NCBI GenBank assembly: GCA_964429355.1
Contig: CAYSCH010000003.1
Coordinates: 1 to 64,000 of the forward strand
Direction of reading: 5' to 3'
Origin: JAAYAY01 sp964429355
GTDB lineage: Bacteria; Planctomycetota; Planctomycetia; Pirellulales; Thermoguttaceae
DNA: 64,000 nucleotides
The position numbers were made by a program, and so were the translations under genes. Below are positions 26,593 to 35,290 of the stretch, piece by piece. Within the stretch, counting starts at the first letter, position 1. Each line of letters starts with the position of its first letter. The notes below the pieces were generated by a model, which saw nothing but the letters and a program-made list of their open reading frames with translations, was not told where the DNA came from and searched no databases.

Positions 26593-27576
26593 ATGGTCTC
26601 TCGTCTCACGCTCGTCACCGGTGCAACAGGCCTCGTTGGCAACAACGTGGTTCGTCAGCTCATCGCACAAGACACGCCCGTTCGCGTCCTCATCCGTCAA
26701 TCCTCCGATTGCCGGCCCTTGGAGGGACTCAACGTCGAGCCGGTCTTTGGCGACGTCTGCCAGGCCGAGTCCGTGCGGCAGGCGTGCCGAGGCGTGAGGG
26801 CGGTCGTGCACGCCGCCGGATACGTTCACATTGGTCGCTCGAAGCTCGACCAGCACCGAGCCGTCAATGTGGAAGGAACACGAAACGTTGCCCGGGCGGC
26901 GAGTGAATGGGGCGCCCGAATGGTCCATGTCTCCTCTTCCGATGCCGCCGGAGTCGGCAGTCTCCGGAAGCCCGCGGACGAAGAAACACCGCTGGCAGAA
27001 CACGGCGGCTGTACCTACACGATCACCAAACGTGAGGCGGAGCAGGTGGTTCAGGAAGAGATTTCCCGAGGCTTGGACGCCGTGATCGTCAATCCGGGTT
27101 TCATGCTCGGGCCCTGGGACTGGAAACCGAGCTCAGGGCGGATGCTGCTGGAGGTCGCTCGGGGCAGGGCTTGGGTGGCTCCCCAAGGCCATTTCAGCGT
27201 TTGCGATGTGCGCGACGTGGCCGCCGCCATCCTCTCGGCGATCGAGCGCGGCCAGTGTGGCCGGCGCTATCTCCTGACGGGCAAGACTCTTTCCTACTTC
27301 GAAGCGTTCTGCCTGTTTGCCGAGGTCAGCGGTGGGCGGCGACCGCTCGGCAGCCCGGGCCGGGTGCTCTCAACGCTCGGCGGATGGATTGGCGATCTCG
27401 GTACTCTGCTCACCGGCCGGGAGTCGGACGTCAACTCGGCTGCCATCCGAGTTGCCCGGCTTCCCAAGAGTTACTCGTGCCGGCGGGCGGAGGAGGAACT
27501 CGGCTATACGACTCGCCCCGTCGAGCAGTCCGCCCGTGATGCATGGGCGTGGTTTCGGGAACACGGTTACTCGTGA
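26593..27576 (+). CDS. NAD-dependent epimerase/dehydratase (extended SDR)
   Basis: 327 residues with the Rossmann motif TLVTGATGLVGNNVVRQL at the N-terminus, VVHAAGYVHIGRS, and the SDR catalytic trio as SSSDAAGV and YTITKREAE (Y-x-x-x-K near residue 141). It resembles dihydroflavonol-4-reductase/HpnA/OleD-type extended SDRs, which reduce or epimerise a sugar or a beta-keto lipid; the substrate cannot be told from sequence. It has its own likely promoter and is convergent with glgB. Confidence 0.88.
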   Translation: MVSRLTLVTGATGLVGNNVVRQLIAQDTPVRVLIRQSSDCRPLEGLNVEPVFGDVCQAESVRQACRGVRAVVHAAGYVHIGRSKLDQHRAVNVEGTRNVARAASEWGARMVHVSSSDAAGVGSLRKPADEETPLAEHGGCTYTITKREAEQVVQEEISRGLDAVIVNPGFMLGPWDWKPSSGRMLLEVARGRAWVAPQGHFSVCDVRDVAAAILSAIERGQCGRRYLLTGKTLSYFEAFCLFAEVSGGRRPLGSPGRVLSTLGGWIGDLGTLLTGRESDVNSAAIRVARLPKSYSCRRAEEELGYTTRPVEQSARDAWAWFREHGYS

Positions 27577-27633
27577 GACACGCAATGGTATTCCGCGGCC
27601 AGACGGGAGCGCCCCGCCGCCTGCCTGAATCAG

Positions 27634-27670
27634 CGACCGCATCGGACTCCAAAACGTCTCGATGCGGTCG
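27634..27670 (+). terminator. Bidirectional terminator-like inverted repeat
   Basis: CGACCGCATCG (27634-27644) and CGATGCGGTCG (27660-27670) form a perfect 11-bp stem with a 15-base loop between the convergent epimerase and glgB stops. There is no long T-run, so the efficiency is uncertain. Confidence 0.5.
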
Positions 27671-27699
27671 GCCGTGTTCAGCAAGGCAACTCGACTCAA

Positions 27700-29910
27700 T
27701 TACTTCCGCGGCTTCAGCACCGTCACACCCAGCGGTGGCAGCGTGATCTCCAGCGATGCGGGACGGCCATGGGCGGATATGGCGTCGGCCACCTTCCCGG
27801 CACCGTTGCCGACGTTGCCCCCCGCATAGTACTTGGAATCGCTGTTGAAGATTTCGTCGTACGTGGCCAGCTTCGGCACTCCCACCCGGAATCGATATCT
27901 CGGGACGGGCGTGAAATTGGCACAGACCAGCAGAAAATCGTTCGGGTCCTCTGCCTTGCGAATGTAGCTGAAGGTGCTCTCTTCCCAGTTGTGGCAATCG
28001 ATCCACTCAAAACCGCGGCCGTCGAAGTCGAGCCGATGGAGCGCCGGCTCGCTGCGATACATGCGGTTCAGGTCCGCAACGCACCGCTTGAGCCCCTGAT
28101 GCGACTCCCATTGAAGGAGGTCCCACTGCAGGCTTGTGTCGAAATTCCATTCCAACCACTGTCCGAAATCGCCCCCCATGAAGACCAGTTTCTTGCCCGG
28201 GTGCGTCCACATGTAAGTGAAGAGCAGCCGCAGGTTGGCAAACTTCTGCCACAGGTCCCCCGGCATCTGATCCAGCAGCGAACCCTTGCCATGAACGACC
28301 TCGTCGTGCGAGAAGGGCAACACGAAATTCTCGTGGAACGCATAGATCAGGCTGAACGTCAGCTCGTCGTGGTGGTACTTGCGATGGATCGGCTCGTGCC
28401 GCATGTAGCGGAGCGTGTCGTTCATCCAACCCATGTTCCACTTGAGGCTGAATCCCAGTCCGCCCAGATAGGTCGGCTTCGACACACCCGCCCAGGCCGT
28501 GGATTCCTCGGCGATCGTCAGCACACCGGGAAACTGGAGATGGCTTTGCTCGTTGAACCGTTTGAGAAACGCTATGGCTTCGATGTTCTCCCGACCGCCG
28601 TACTTGTTCGGAATCCAGTCCCCAGGCTGGCGGCTGTAGTCCAGATAGAGCATTGAAGCGACCGCGTCGACGCGAATTCCGTCGATGTGGTACTTGTCCA
28701 TCCAGAACAAGCCATTCGAGATCAGGTAATTGCTGACCTCGTTCCGGCCGTAGTTGAAAATGTGCGTACCCCAGTCGCGGTGCTCACCCTGGCGGGGATC
28801 CTCATGTTCGTACAGGGCTGTGCCGTCAAATCGCCGCAGGCCATGCCCGTCGCGAGGAAAATGGGCGGGTACCCAATCCAGAATCACGCCGATATCGTGC
28901 TGATGGCAGAGGTCGACAAAATACATGAAGTCCTGGGGAGTCCCATATCGCGACGTGGCGGCATAGTAACCCACGGTCTGATACCCCCAGCTTGCCGAAA
29001 GGGGATGCTCGCTGACGGGCAATAACTCGATATGGGTGTAACCCATCTCTTGAACGTATTCGACCAATTGATGGGCCAGATCCCGATAGGTCAGCCACCG
29101 ATTCGGGTCATCCCCCGGCCGGCGCCAGCTCCCCAAGTGGACCTCATACATCGACAAGGGCCGCTCCAGCCAGTTGACGTTTGGCCGGTTGCACATCCAG
29201 CTCGAATCATGCCAATGGTACCGATTCAGGTCGATCACCTTCGAGGCGGTTTGCGGAGGCACTTCCGCACCGAAAGCAAAGGGGTCGCACTTCTCGAAGA
29301 CCTGCCCGTTGTGACGGATCTGATATTTGTAGAGGGTACCCTCGCTCAGGCCCGGCACGAACAGCTCCCAGAATCCGCCTGGAATGTGTTTTCGCATCGG
29401 GTGGCGACGAGCGTCCCAGGAGTTGAAATCGCCCACGACGCTCACGCTCGACGCGTTCGGCGCCCAAACGGCGAAATTCACCCCTTCCACCCCGTCGATC
29501 GTCCGCAACTGCGCCCCGAGTTTCTCGTAGCACCGCCAGTGCGTCCCTTCGCCCATCAGGTGAAGGTCGAAGTCGGATAGTAATTGCGGGAATGCGTACG
29601 GATCGTGCATATCTTTCTTCTCTCCACCGTTTTCGGCAATGCGGAGCTTGTAGCGCGGGCGACCCTCGTCCTCATGGGCCGGGCAAATCGCTTCGAACAG
29701 CCCAGCCGGGTGAATCCTACGCATCGGCCGTGTGATTTCGTGGCGTCCATCCAGCACCCAAGCCTGCTCGGTATGTGGCAAATAGGCCCGAACTGCAAGT
29801 GCTTTTCGCCCCGACACCTCCACTTCGTGGGGTCCCAACAACTCAAAAGGATTCTCGTAACGTCCGTCTACAAGTAGTCCAACCTTGTCCAGCAGAACGC
29901 TCGTACGCAC
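27700..29910 (-). CDS. glgB: 1,4-alpha-glucan branching enzyme
   Basis: 736 residues. Two N-terminal CBM48-type modules ([32 protein letters not shown]), then the GH13 barrel: [60 protein letters not shown] (nucleophile Asp), [10 protein letters not shown] (acid/base Glu), [13 protein letters not shown] (transition-state Asp). The C-terminal beta domain ends [13 protein letters not shown]. It introduces alpha-1,6 branches into glycogen in the cytoplasm. Length equals the long, double-CBM48 form (about 730). No other glg gene is adjacent. Confidence 0.97.
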   Translation of the reverse strand: MRTSVLLDKVGLLVDGRYENPFELLGPHEVEVSGRKALAVRAYLPHTEQAWVLDGRHEITRPMRRIHPAGLFEAICPAHEDEGRPRYKLRIAENGGEKKDMHDPYAFPQLLSDFDLHLMGEGTHWRCYEKLGAQLRTIDGVEGVNFAVWAPNASSVSVVGDFNSWDARRHPMRKHIPGGFWELFVPGLSEGTLYKYQIRHNGQVFEKCDPFAFGAEVPPQTASKVIDLNRYHWHDSSWMCNRPNVNWLERPLSMYEVHLGSWRRPGDDPNRWLTYRDLAHQLVEYVQEMGYTHIELLPVSEHPLSASWGYQTVGYYAATSRYGTPQDFMYFVDLCHQHDIGVILDWVPAHFPRDGHGLRRFDGTALYEHEDPRQGEHRDWGTHIFNYGRNEVSNYLISNGLFWMDKYHIDGIRVDAVASMLYLDYSRQPGDWIPNKYGGRENIEAIAFLKRFNEQSHLQFPGVLTIAEESTAWAGVSKPTYLGGLGFSLKWNMGWMNDTLRYMRHEPIHRKYHHDELTFSLIYAFHENFVLPFSHDEVVHGKGSLLDQMPGDLWQKFANLRLLFTYMWTHPGKKLVFMGGDFGQWLEWNFDTSLQWDLLQWESHQGLKRCVADLNRMYRSEPALHRLDFDGRGFEWIDCHNWEESTFSYIRKAEDPNDFLLVCANFTPVPRYRFRVGVPKLATYDEIFNSDSKYYAGGNVGNGAGKVADAISAHGRPASLEITLPPLGVTVLKPRK

Positions 29911-30022
29911 CTACGTCTCCTTCCGTCCTCATTCCGTCCTGAGCTGTCCTATGCACTTCGTACGCCAAGATGCCAGCGTAGGCAGAGTCACAGCTCTACG
30001 TAGTTTCAGTAATTTAGCTAAC

Positions 30023-30604
30023 TCACGAATTCTCTGCCAGTCGCGCCCCACCCTCAGGGCTGTTCAAACAGTGCGAGATTGATGCTTTCCACTGCCGCAA
30101 CCTGTCACGGAACTTTTCCGTTCTCGCCACTTCCGTTTCCACGCAATTCGTATCCACCTGCGTCAACTCGTCGTCCAGCGAGTAGTCTACCTCTTCAGGG
30201 GAGTGCGATGGGTCGATTCGCCAGGTTCGGCAGTCAACCTGGTGGAACTCCATGGCCCGATCCAAACGTTTCCATAGGTCGTCGTTTTTCACCGGGACCA
30301 TGCGACCGAAATACTCCCAAAGCCAGCCGTTCTCTCGCCATTCCCGCAGGCCGTGCCGGATTCCCTCTCGGACGTAAGTACTTGGTGTCCATAACGTTAC
30401 ACGAGACGGCTGCTCCAGAGCTTCGAGTCCACGAACCACGGTGAGCAATTCCAGCCGATCGCCTCGGGCTTCCGGGTCGATGTCATCGGCCACGATCCGC
30501 TCTCCACCATCCGCCAGACGCAAAACAAACCGCCAGCGTCCCGGCCCAAGAAAGTGACTCGATTCCGCAATCAGCAGGTAGTGGGGTCGTGTGAGGCAGG
30601 CCAT
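30023..30604 (-). CDS. RNase H-like protein lacking catalytic carboxylates
   Basis: 193 residues from ATG 30604. Residues 9-135 align by eye with RNase HI: DRLELLTVVRGLEAL matches the second catalytic segment (Glu kept at 52), and YVREGIRHGLREWRENGW...VPVKNDDLWKRLDRAMEFHQV matches the basic-protrusion region well. But the first Asp is Glu14 (LIAESS for FTDGS), the third (TDSQYV) is Pro74 in TPSTYV, and the fourth is not recognisable. Metal-dependent cleavage therefore seems unlikely; hybrid binding may remain. The C-terminal 60 residues are unrelated and acidic/basic mixed. It is followed downstream by nothing on the same strand for 110 bases until glgB. Confidence 0.72.
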   Translation of the reverse strand: MACLTRPHYLLIAESSHFLGPGRWRFVLRLADGGERIVADDIDPEARGDRLELLTVVRGLEALEQPSRVTLWTPSTYVREGIRHGLREWRENGWLWEYFGRMVPVKNDDLWKRLDRAMEFHQVDCRTWRIDPSHSPEEVDYSLDDELTQVDTNCVETEVARTEKFRDRLRQWKASISHCLNSPEGGARLAENS

Positions 30605-30988
30605 GATCAATACCGCAGCAATAGACCGAGTTCTCGATATGTGCCTCCTGCAAGGAAAACAGAGAACTTCCGACGCGAGTCGGGCCAGCCAATTTCCATC
30701 CGGCTTCTTAGCCTATCGTCACGCACAACATGTCTTCTCCATCTTTCCCATGTTTACCATCCCATTTCCTTGGGATTGTTGCCGTCAAGGATTCCGGCCA
30801 CCCAGTTCGGCCAGGCACTGCAGCCAGGTCCCACGAACGGCAGCGGACTGGTTCGTATCCGCCCGCGATTCGGACAGCGAGAGTCTGTCCAAAAATGAAT
30901 CTGGCTGCCAAAGATTGTGTGTCGAACCCGTGGCCTGCCCCAGATGCAGGACACCAGTCCTCCCCTTGGGGACAGACTGCCATCGGCG
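30605..30988. other. Gene-free interval
   Basis: Between two minus-strand genes. Several open frames exist on both strands but none has a credible start or recognisable protein. I see no promoter with a convincing -35/-10 pair. Confidence 0.4.
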
Positions 30989-32257
30989 TCAGAGCGCCGC
31001 GCGAAGGGGGCGAATCGAATGACCAGCCGATGCGCACCCCGCCAACAGCCGCTGCCAGGCCTGGGCGCTTCCCGGCGTCAGATTGCCGAGAACTCGCGGG
31101 GTCTCTGCACCGGTCAGGCCGGCAACGTTGGCGGGTACCTGGTCCAGGTGCAGGAGAGCCAGCATGGCCGCCACGGCAGCCGGCACAACGTCCGACTCCC
31201 CGCCAAGTTGTTCTATCCGTTGGACTGAGTACCGGGAAAGCCGGGCAGTGAGATGCCGCAGAATCAACCCATTTGCCAGTCCACCGCCAGAGAGAATCAC
31301 CTCCGTGGGCTCGGCATCTCGAACGAGGCATTCGAGGCCTTGTGCGGCGGATTCTGCGACGAAATGGCTGGCACTGCAGAGCATGTCGTAGACGCTCCAC
31401 CCGTTTTCGACGGCCAAGGCCACAGCCGACCGAAGCATCCCGGGTGAGTCGTCCTCCGAGGGATATTCGAACCTTTCGCTCATGTCGAGCCAGTGGCGAA
31501 CCAATTCGTTCACCCGCCGCCCCTGTACGGCCAATCGTCCTCCCAGATCGAACTGGCGTCGGCCGCTTGTCAGCTCCCGAACCAGCAGATCCACGAGGGA
31601 CATCCCGTGCGAGAGCCGGTACCCAAGGCCGGAAACGCTCGACAGAGACCCGGTCAGACGCGGCAGACGTACCAACCGGACAACCCGTCCCAAATGCAGG
31701 AAGATTCGCTCCCGATGGGCGGATCGGAACAGGATCCAGAGCGGCAAGGGGGACAAGGGCGTCCCTCTTCCCCCCGAAGCCAGATCCCTCGCCGGGAATC
31801 CAGACACTACGTTGAGACCCGAGAGATCTGCCAGCCGTGCTGGATCGATCAAGTCCAGGTGGCCTCGCAGTCCGTCGTCGATCGCGGCCGACTTGCCCGG
31901 CTCGTTCACTCCAATCGCCAGTATCTCGCTGAGTGCGCCGGCATTCCTCGCAGCCGATTCCTGGGCGGCAATGGCCACATGCTCCGTGAGAATCGTCCGC
32001 AATTCCATGAGAGTCTTCAGCGGATCTGGGCCGTTTCCACCGTTGCCGCTGTCGAGGAGGGCCTTCAGTTCGGTAACCCGTTCGGGAAGAGCGAGCGAAA
32101 CGGGCCGCCCGACGCGCACAGAAATATGGAGCCCGTTGCCATACGCCGACAAGGGCGCAGCACGTACCTGGCGGCAGTTCGCGGATACGTCGATACCAAG
32201 AATATGCCGGGCGTCGCGAGAAGATTCACACGGATCGATGCGTAATCGGGTTGACAT
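30989..32257 (-). CDS. Divergent anhydro-N-acetylmuramic acid kinase (AnmK)-like protein
   Basis: ATG 32257 gives 422 residues. The AnmK fold is recognisable: VIAIG-like ILAIGVNEPGKSAAIDDG, FPARDLASGGRGTPLSPL (the conserved D-x-A-x-GG-x-G-x-P loop with its catalytic Asp), and EVILSGGGLANGLILRHLTA near the C-terminus. But the N-terminal phosphate loop, normally GTSxDG, reads GIDVSANCRQVRA, and the NIGGIAN loop is replaced by HLGRVVRLVRLP. ATP binding is thus doubtful. Normal AnmK phosphorylates 1,6-anhydro-MurNAc during peptidoglycan recycling. It is 128 bases downstream of another apparent pseudoenzyme, an amidotransferase-like gene. Confidence 0.78.
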   Translation of the reverse strand: MSTRLRIDPCESSRDARHILGIDVSANCRQVRAAPLSAYGNGLHISVRVGRPVSLALPERVTELKALLDSGNGGNGPDPLKTLMELRTILTEHVAIAAQESAARNAGALSEILAIGVNEPGKSAAIDDGLRGHLDLIDPARLADLSGLNVVSGFPARDLASGGRGTPLSPLPLWILFRSAHRERIFLHLGRVVRLVRLPRLTGSLSSVSGLGYRLSHGMSLVDLLVRELTSGRRQFDLGGRLAVQGRRVNELVRHWLDMSERFEYPSEDDSPGMLRSAVALAVENGWSVYDMLCSASHFVAESAAQGLECLVRDAEPTEVILSGGGLANGLILRHLTARLSRYSVQRIEQLGGESDVVPAAVAAMLALLHLDQVPANVAGLTGAETPRVLGNLTPGSAQAWQRLLAGCASAGHSIRPLRAAL

Positions 32258-32385
32258 TCGAAGAGTCTTCAGCTCTCGCGCCGCCCCAAACCACCCCACC
32301 GGAGGACGTAGGCCGGTGGAGTGGGACGGGGACGACTGGACTCGAGACGGTTGTTCTTTTCGGCGTGAAATGCGTTGCCAATGGC

Positions 32386-33132
32386 TCAGGCAACCATCCG
32401 CATCTCCGAAACCTGGCCGGTAACTCCACTGACAAACTCCTCGAAGACTCGCATGTCGAGCGCCGAGGCGGAATCGCTTTCCGGATGGAATTGGGTGCCG
32501 AAGGCGAACCACTCTTCCATCGTGCTCTCGATGGCCTCGATCACACCGTCCGGGCAACGGGCGGTAGCGATGAAACCGGGAGCCAGATCGTCGATTGCCA
32601 TGTGGTGCATGCTGTTGACGCGGATCTCGCCGTCGCCATAGACCCGTTCCATCAGCGAGCCCGGCGTGACTTCGAGAGCGTGGCGATGAGCCCGATCCAT
32701 GGGGTCCAGATGAGGCAGCGCCTTCGGCATGTCTTCCGGCAAATGCAGGAAGAGCGTACCGCCTTGCGACACGTTGAGCAACTGCATTCCGACCCCGATT
32801 CCGTAGAAGGGCATCCGACGATCGGCTACCAGCTCGATCAAGGTGCGGTCGAAGTCTTCTCGCCGTTCCTCCAATGGGCGAACCGAGGCGTGCAGCATGT
32901 AGCCGTCGCGGCGGGGATCCAGATCGTATCCACCGATCATCACCACACCGTCCAAAGCGTCCAGCACCTGATGGATGTCGTCTTCTCCTCGCAGCGGGGG
33001 AATCACGATGGGCACAGCACCCATCTGACTCAGCGCGTCATAGTAGCCCGAACAGAGAAAACTGAATGCGGGCGAATCCCTTCGAGCCGAGCGAAAGTCA
33101 GCGTTCAGGCCGATCAACGGTTTCTTGACCAT
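32386..33132 (-). CDS. Gamma-glutamyl hydrolase (C26/PuuD)-like protein lacking the Cys nucleophile
   Basis: ATG 33132, after AAGGAGAATTCTCG, gives 248 residues. The class I amidotransferase fold is clear: PLIGLNADFRSARRDSPAF, DGVVMIGGYDLDPRRDG, FYGIGVGMQLLNVSQGGTLF, NSMHHMAIDDLAPGF, and FGTQFHPESDSASALDMRVF. Active members carry GICRGMQ; here it is GIGVGMQ, so the nucleophile Cys is Gly113 while the His-Glu pair (FHPE) remains. It probably binds a gamma-glutamyl-type ligand without hydrolysing it, or does something else. Gene order with the AnmK-like and RNase H-like genes suggests one leftward unit. Confidence 0.85.
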   Translation of the reverse strand: MVKKPLIGLNADFRSARRDSPAFSFLCSGYYDALSQMGAVPIVIPPLRGEDDIHQVLDALDGVVMIGGYDLDPRRDGYMLHASVRPLEERREDFDRTLIELVADRRMPFYGIGVGMQLLNVSQGGTLFLHLPEDMPKALPHLDPMDRAHRHALEVTPGSLMERVYGDGEIRVNSMHHMAIDDLAPGFIATARCPDGVIEAIESTMEEWFAFGTQFHPESDSASALDMRVFEEFVSGVTGQVSEMRMVA

Positions 33133-33786
33133 CGAGAATTCTCCTTCAGCACGTCCTGTGCCGAACTGGTTGGGAAATGGAATGAGAGAATTGGGGCTTG
33201 CCAGCCGTCCAGGCCGGATTTTGCGGGATCTGTTCCAGCCTTGAGACCCAGCCCGCGTTGGACTGGATTGTGTGGCGGCAGGAGCCCTCACGCCGATAAG
33301 AGCGACGACCGACATTCGAAGCAGCAGCACGACCGCAACGAGAGCTGCGTGCGGTCATGGCATCCTGCCAATACTGCCCTACGAAGGGGGGCGATGACAT
33401 CCTCTTCATCGAATCTTTCCCCGGTGCCCTGAGTGCCTCGTGAGAGGCACTTCGCCGATGAACACTCTTTGTTCGGGATCGGCAATTCTTTGTTGAACCC
33501 GTTTTTCAGGTCGTCGCGTGAACTTGCTCGTGCAAGTCGGCTCGCATCTTATGGATACGCTCGATCTCTTGCAAGCAAGCCCCCTTATTTTGTGTCGCGT
33601 CAATGCTTGCTTACAACATCCTGTACGGATAGCATTGCTAGCACTCTTTCAGGGGGTTCGCTTTCTTGCGGCGGCCCTTTGGTTTACGATCGGCCCCTCT
33701 CCCGATATGCTGAAGGATCTGCCAGACAGCCCGAGCAACTACCAGTCTGGGGACGACTGGCCTCGAAACGCGGAATCGATACCCTC
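33133..33786. other. Divergent intergenic region
   Basis: 654 bases between a leftward and a rightward gene. The plus-strand frame of the next gene stays open upstream but its translation has no family character. A weak promoter (TTGCTT, 17 bases, TAGCAT near 33605-33633) could drive the thiolase gene. A small inverted repeat, ACTTGC-TCGT-GCAAGT, lies near 33521-33536. Confidence 0.35.
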
Positions 33787-34902
33787 ATGCTCTATCAAAA
33801 CGTTTGTCTCGAAACAATTGCCTGCACGCTTCCCGAAGAAGTCGTTACCTCCGCGGAGTTGGAGCAGCGACTCGAGCCCCTCTACCGCCGCCTGCGTCTG
33901 CCGGAAGGCCGCTTGGAGTTGATGACGGGCATCGTTGAACGACGGTTCTGGAAGCCCGGTACCACGATCAGCGAGAAGAGTATTGCCTCGGGTGAAAAGG
34001 CTATTCGCGCGAGCGGTATCGACCGGCGCGAGATTGGCGCCCTCGTCCATGGTTCCGTATGTCGCGATTACCTGGAGCCTGCCACGGCCAGCGGCGTCCA
34101 TCACGGCCTTCATCTGCCCGCCGAGTGCATGATCTACGACGTCTCAAACGCCTGCCTGGGCCTCCTCAACGGCGTTGTGCAGGTTGCCAACATGATCGAA
34201 CTCGGCCAGATCCGTGCCGGCCTGGTCGTCGGCACCGAAAGCGGCCGGGCCCTTGTCGAAACGACCATTCAGCGTCTCAACTCCGACACGAGCCTCAGCA
34301 GGAAAGATATCAAGCTGGCCGTGGCCTCGCTCACCATCGGTTCCGGAAGCGCTGCCATCCTCCTGGCCGACCGCGAACTCAGCCGGTCTGGAAACCGGCT
34401 GCTTGGCGGCATGGTGCGTACAGCAACCGATCACTGCGAACTCTGCCAGAGCGGCCGCGATGAATCGGGCGGCGACGACATGAAACCCCTCATGTGGACC
34501 GATTCGGAGCGTCTCATGCACGAAGGCGTCGCTGCGGCCAAGGAGGCCTTCAACGATTTTCTCGCCGAACTCAATTGGAGCGCCTCCGCCGTCGATAAGA
34601 CCTTCTGCCACCAGGTCGGGCGGGCCCACCAGAGACTCCTTTTCGAGTCCCTGGGCCTCGATCCGGCGATCGATTACCCTACCATCAGCCGGCTGGGCAA
34701 TACGGGTTCCGTCGCCCTGCCCACGGCAGCGGCCATGGGCATCGAAAACGGCCATCTCCAACGCAATGATCGCCTCGCTATGCTGGGAATCGGCTCCGGG
34801 ATCAACGTCCTCATGCTTGGCGTCGACTGGCAAACCAGCCCTGTCGATCACAAGGTCCCGCATCCCCATTCTCGCTCCCAGGCCACCACGGCGGAACGGT
34901 AG
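33787..34902 (+). CDS. OleA/FabH-like thiolase (3-oxoacyl-ACP synthase III family)
   Basis: ATG 33787 gives 371 residues. TGIVERRFWKPGTTISEKSI near residue 42 and CLGLLNGVVQVANMIELGQI with the nucleophile Cys near 123 place it in the FabH/OleA family; the His (CHQVGRAHQ) and Asn (ISRLGNTGSVALP) complete the triad. The ERRFW-PGT phrase resembles OleA, which condenses two acyl-CoAs head to head for long-chain olefin synthesis, more than FabH. The remaining ole genes are not adjacent; an SDR that could be OleD-like lies 6 kb away. A FabH-type fatty-acid role cannot be excluded. Confidence 0.82.
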   Translation: MLYQNVCLETIACTLPEEVVTSAELEQRLEPLYRRLRLPEGRLELMTGIVERRFWKPGTTISEKSIASGEKAIRASGIDRREIGALVHGSVCRDYLEPATASGVHHGLHLPAECMIYDVSNACLGLLNGVVQVANMIELGQIRAGLVVGTESGRALVETTIQRLNSDTSLSRKDIKLAVASLTIGSGSAAILLADRELSRSGNRLLGGMVRTATDHCELCQSGRDESGGDDMKPLMWTDSERLMHEGVAAAKEAFNDFLAELNWSASAVDKTFCHQVGRAHQRLLFESLGLDPAIDYPTISRLGNTGSVALPTAAAMGIENGHLQRNDRLAMLGIGSGINVLMLGVDWQTSPVDHKVPHPHSRSQATTAER

Positions 34903-34960
34903 CCTGGATTATTCGAGTGGCGCGCTCCGAGCGAACGGGCGGGCGTGGTGTTTGCCATGG

Positions 34961-35290
34961 CTACGAAGGGTTCGTTCCCTCGCGCAGCGCGGCGCAGCTC
35001 TCCGGCCAGTTCCGGCAGAGCAGATGGCAGACCGCCAGGAGCCGCGACGCCTCCCTGCTGCCGACAAGCAGCGCGTAGCGACGAGCAGATCGCAGCGCCT
35101 GCTCGGGCCGCCCCCGTCGCAATTCATCGAGGCACCCGCGGCGCACGGCTTCGCGCGCAACATGCCATTGCCTGAGTATCGACAAATCGCATTTGCATCG
35201 CCGGCACTCATCCGCCCATGCCTGCCGAGCCTTGCAGGTCGGACAGGTCATTTCATTCTCGGTAGTACGTTCCAGCCCCGATTCCCTCAT
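34961..35290 (-). CDS. Small zinc-ribbon protein of the Hsp70 island
   Basis: 109 residues. A ribbon CPTCKARQAWADECRRCKCD (C-x2-C, then C-x2-C-x-C) lies at residues 16-35, followed by helices resembling one or two TPR-like hairpins (EALRSARRYALLVGSREASR). The ATG overlaps the hsp70 stop as ATGA, implying translational coupling; ATG at 35251 just before the ribbon is an alternative start. No known family name. Context suggests a partner or adaptor of the Hsp70. Confidence 0.7.
   Translation of the reverse strand: MRESGLERTTENEMTCPTCKARQAWADECRRCKCDLSILRQWHVAREAVRRGCLDELRRGRPEQALRSARRYALLVGSREASRLLAVCHLLCRNWPESCAALREGTNPS

Noticed and set aside
33521..33572. Small inverted repeats (ACTTGC/GCAAGT and CTTGCAAGCAAG)
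   Set aside because: Too short and isolated to interpret.
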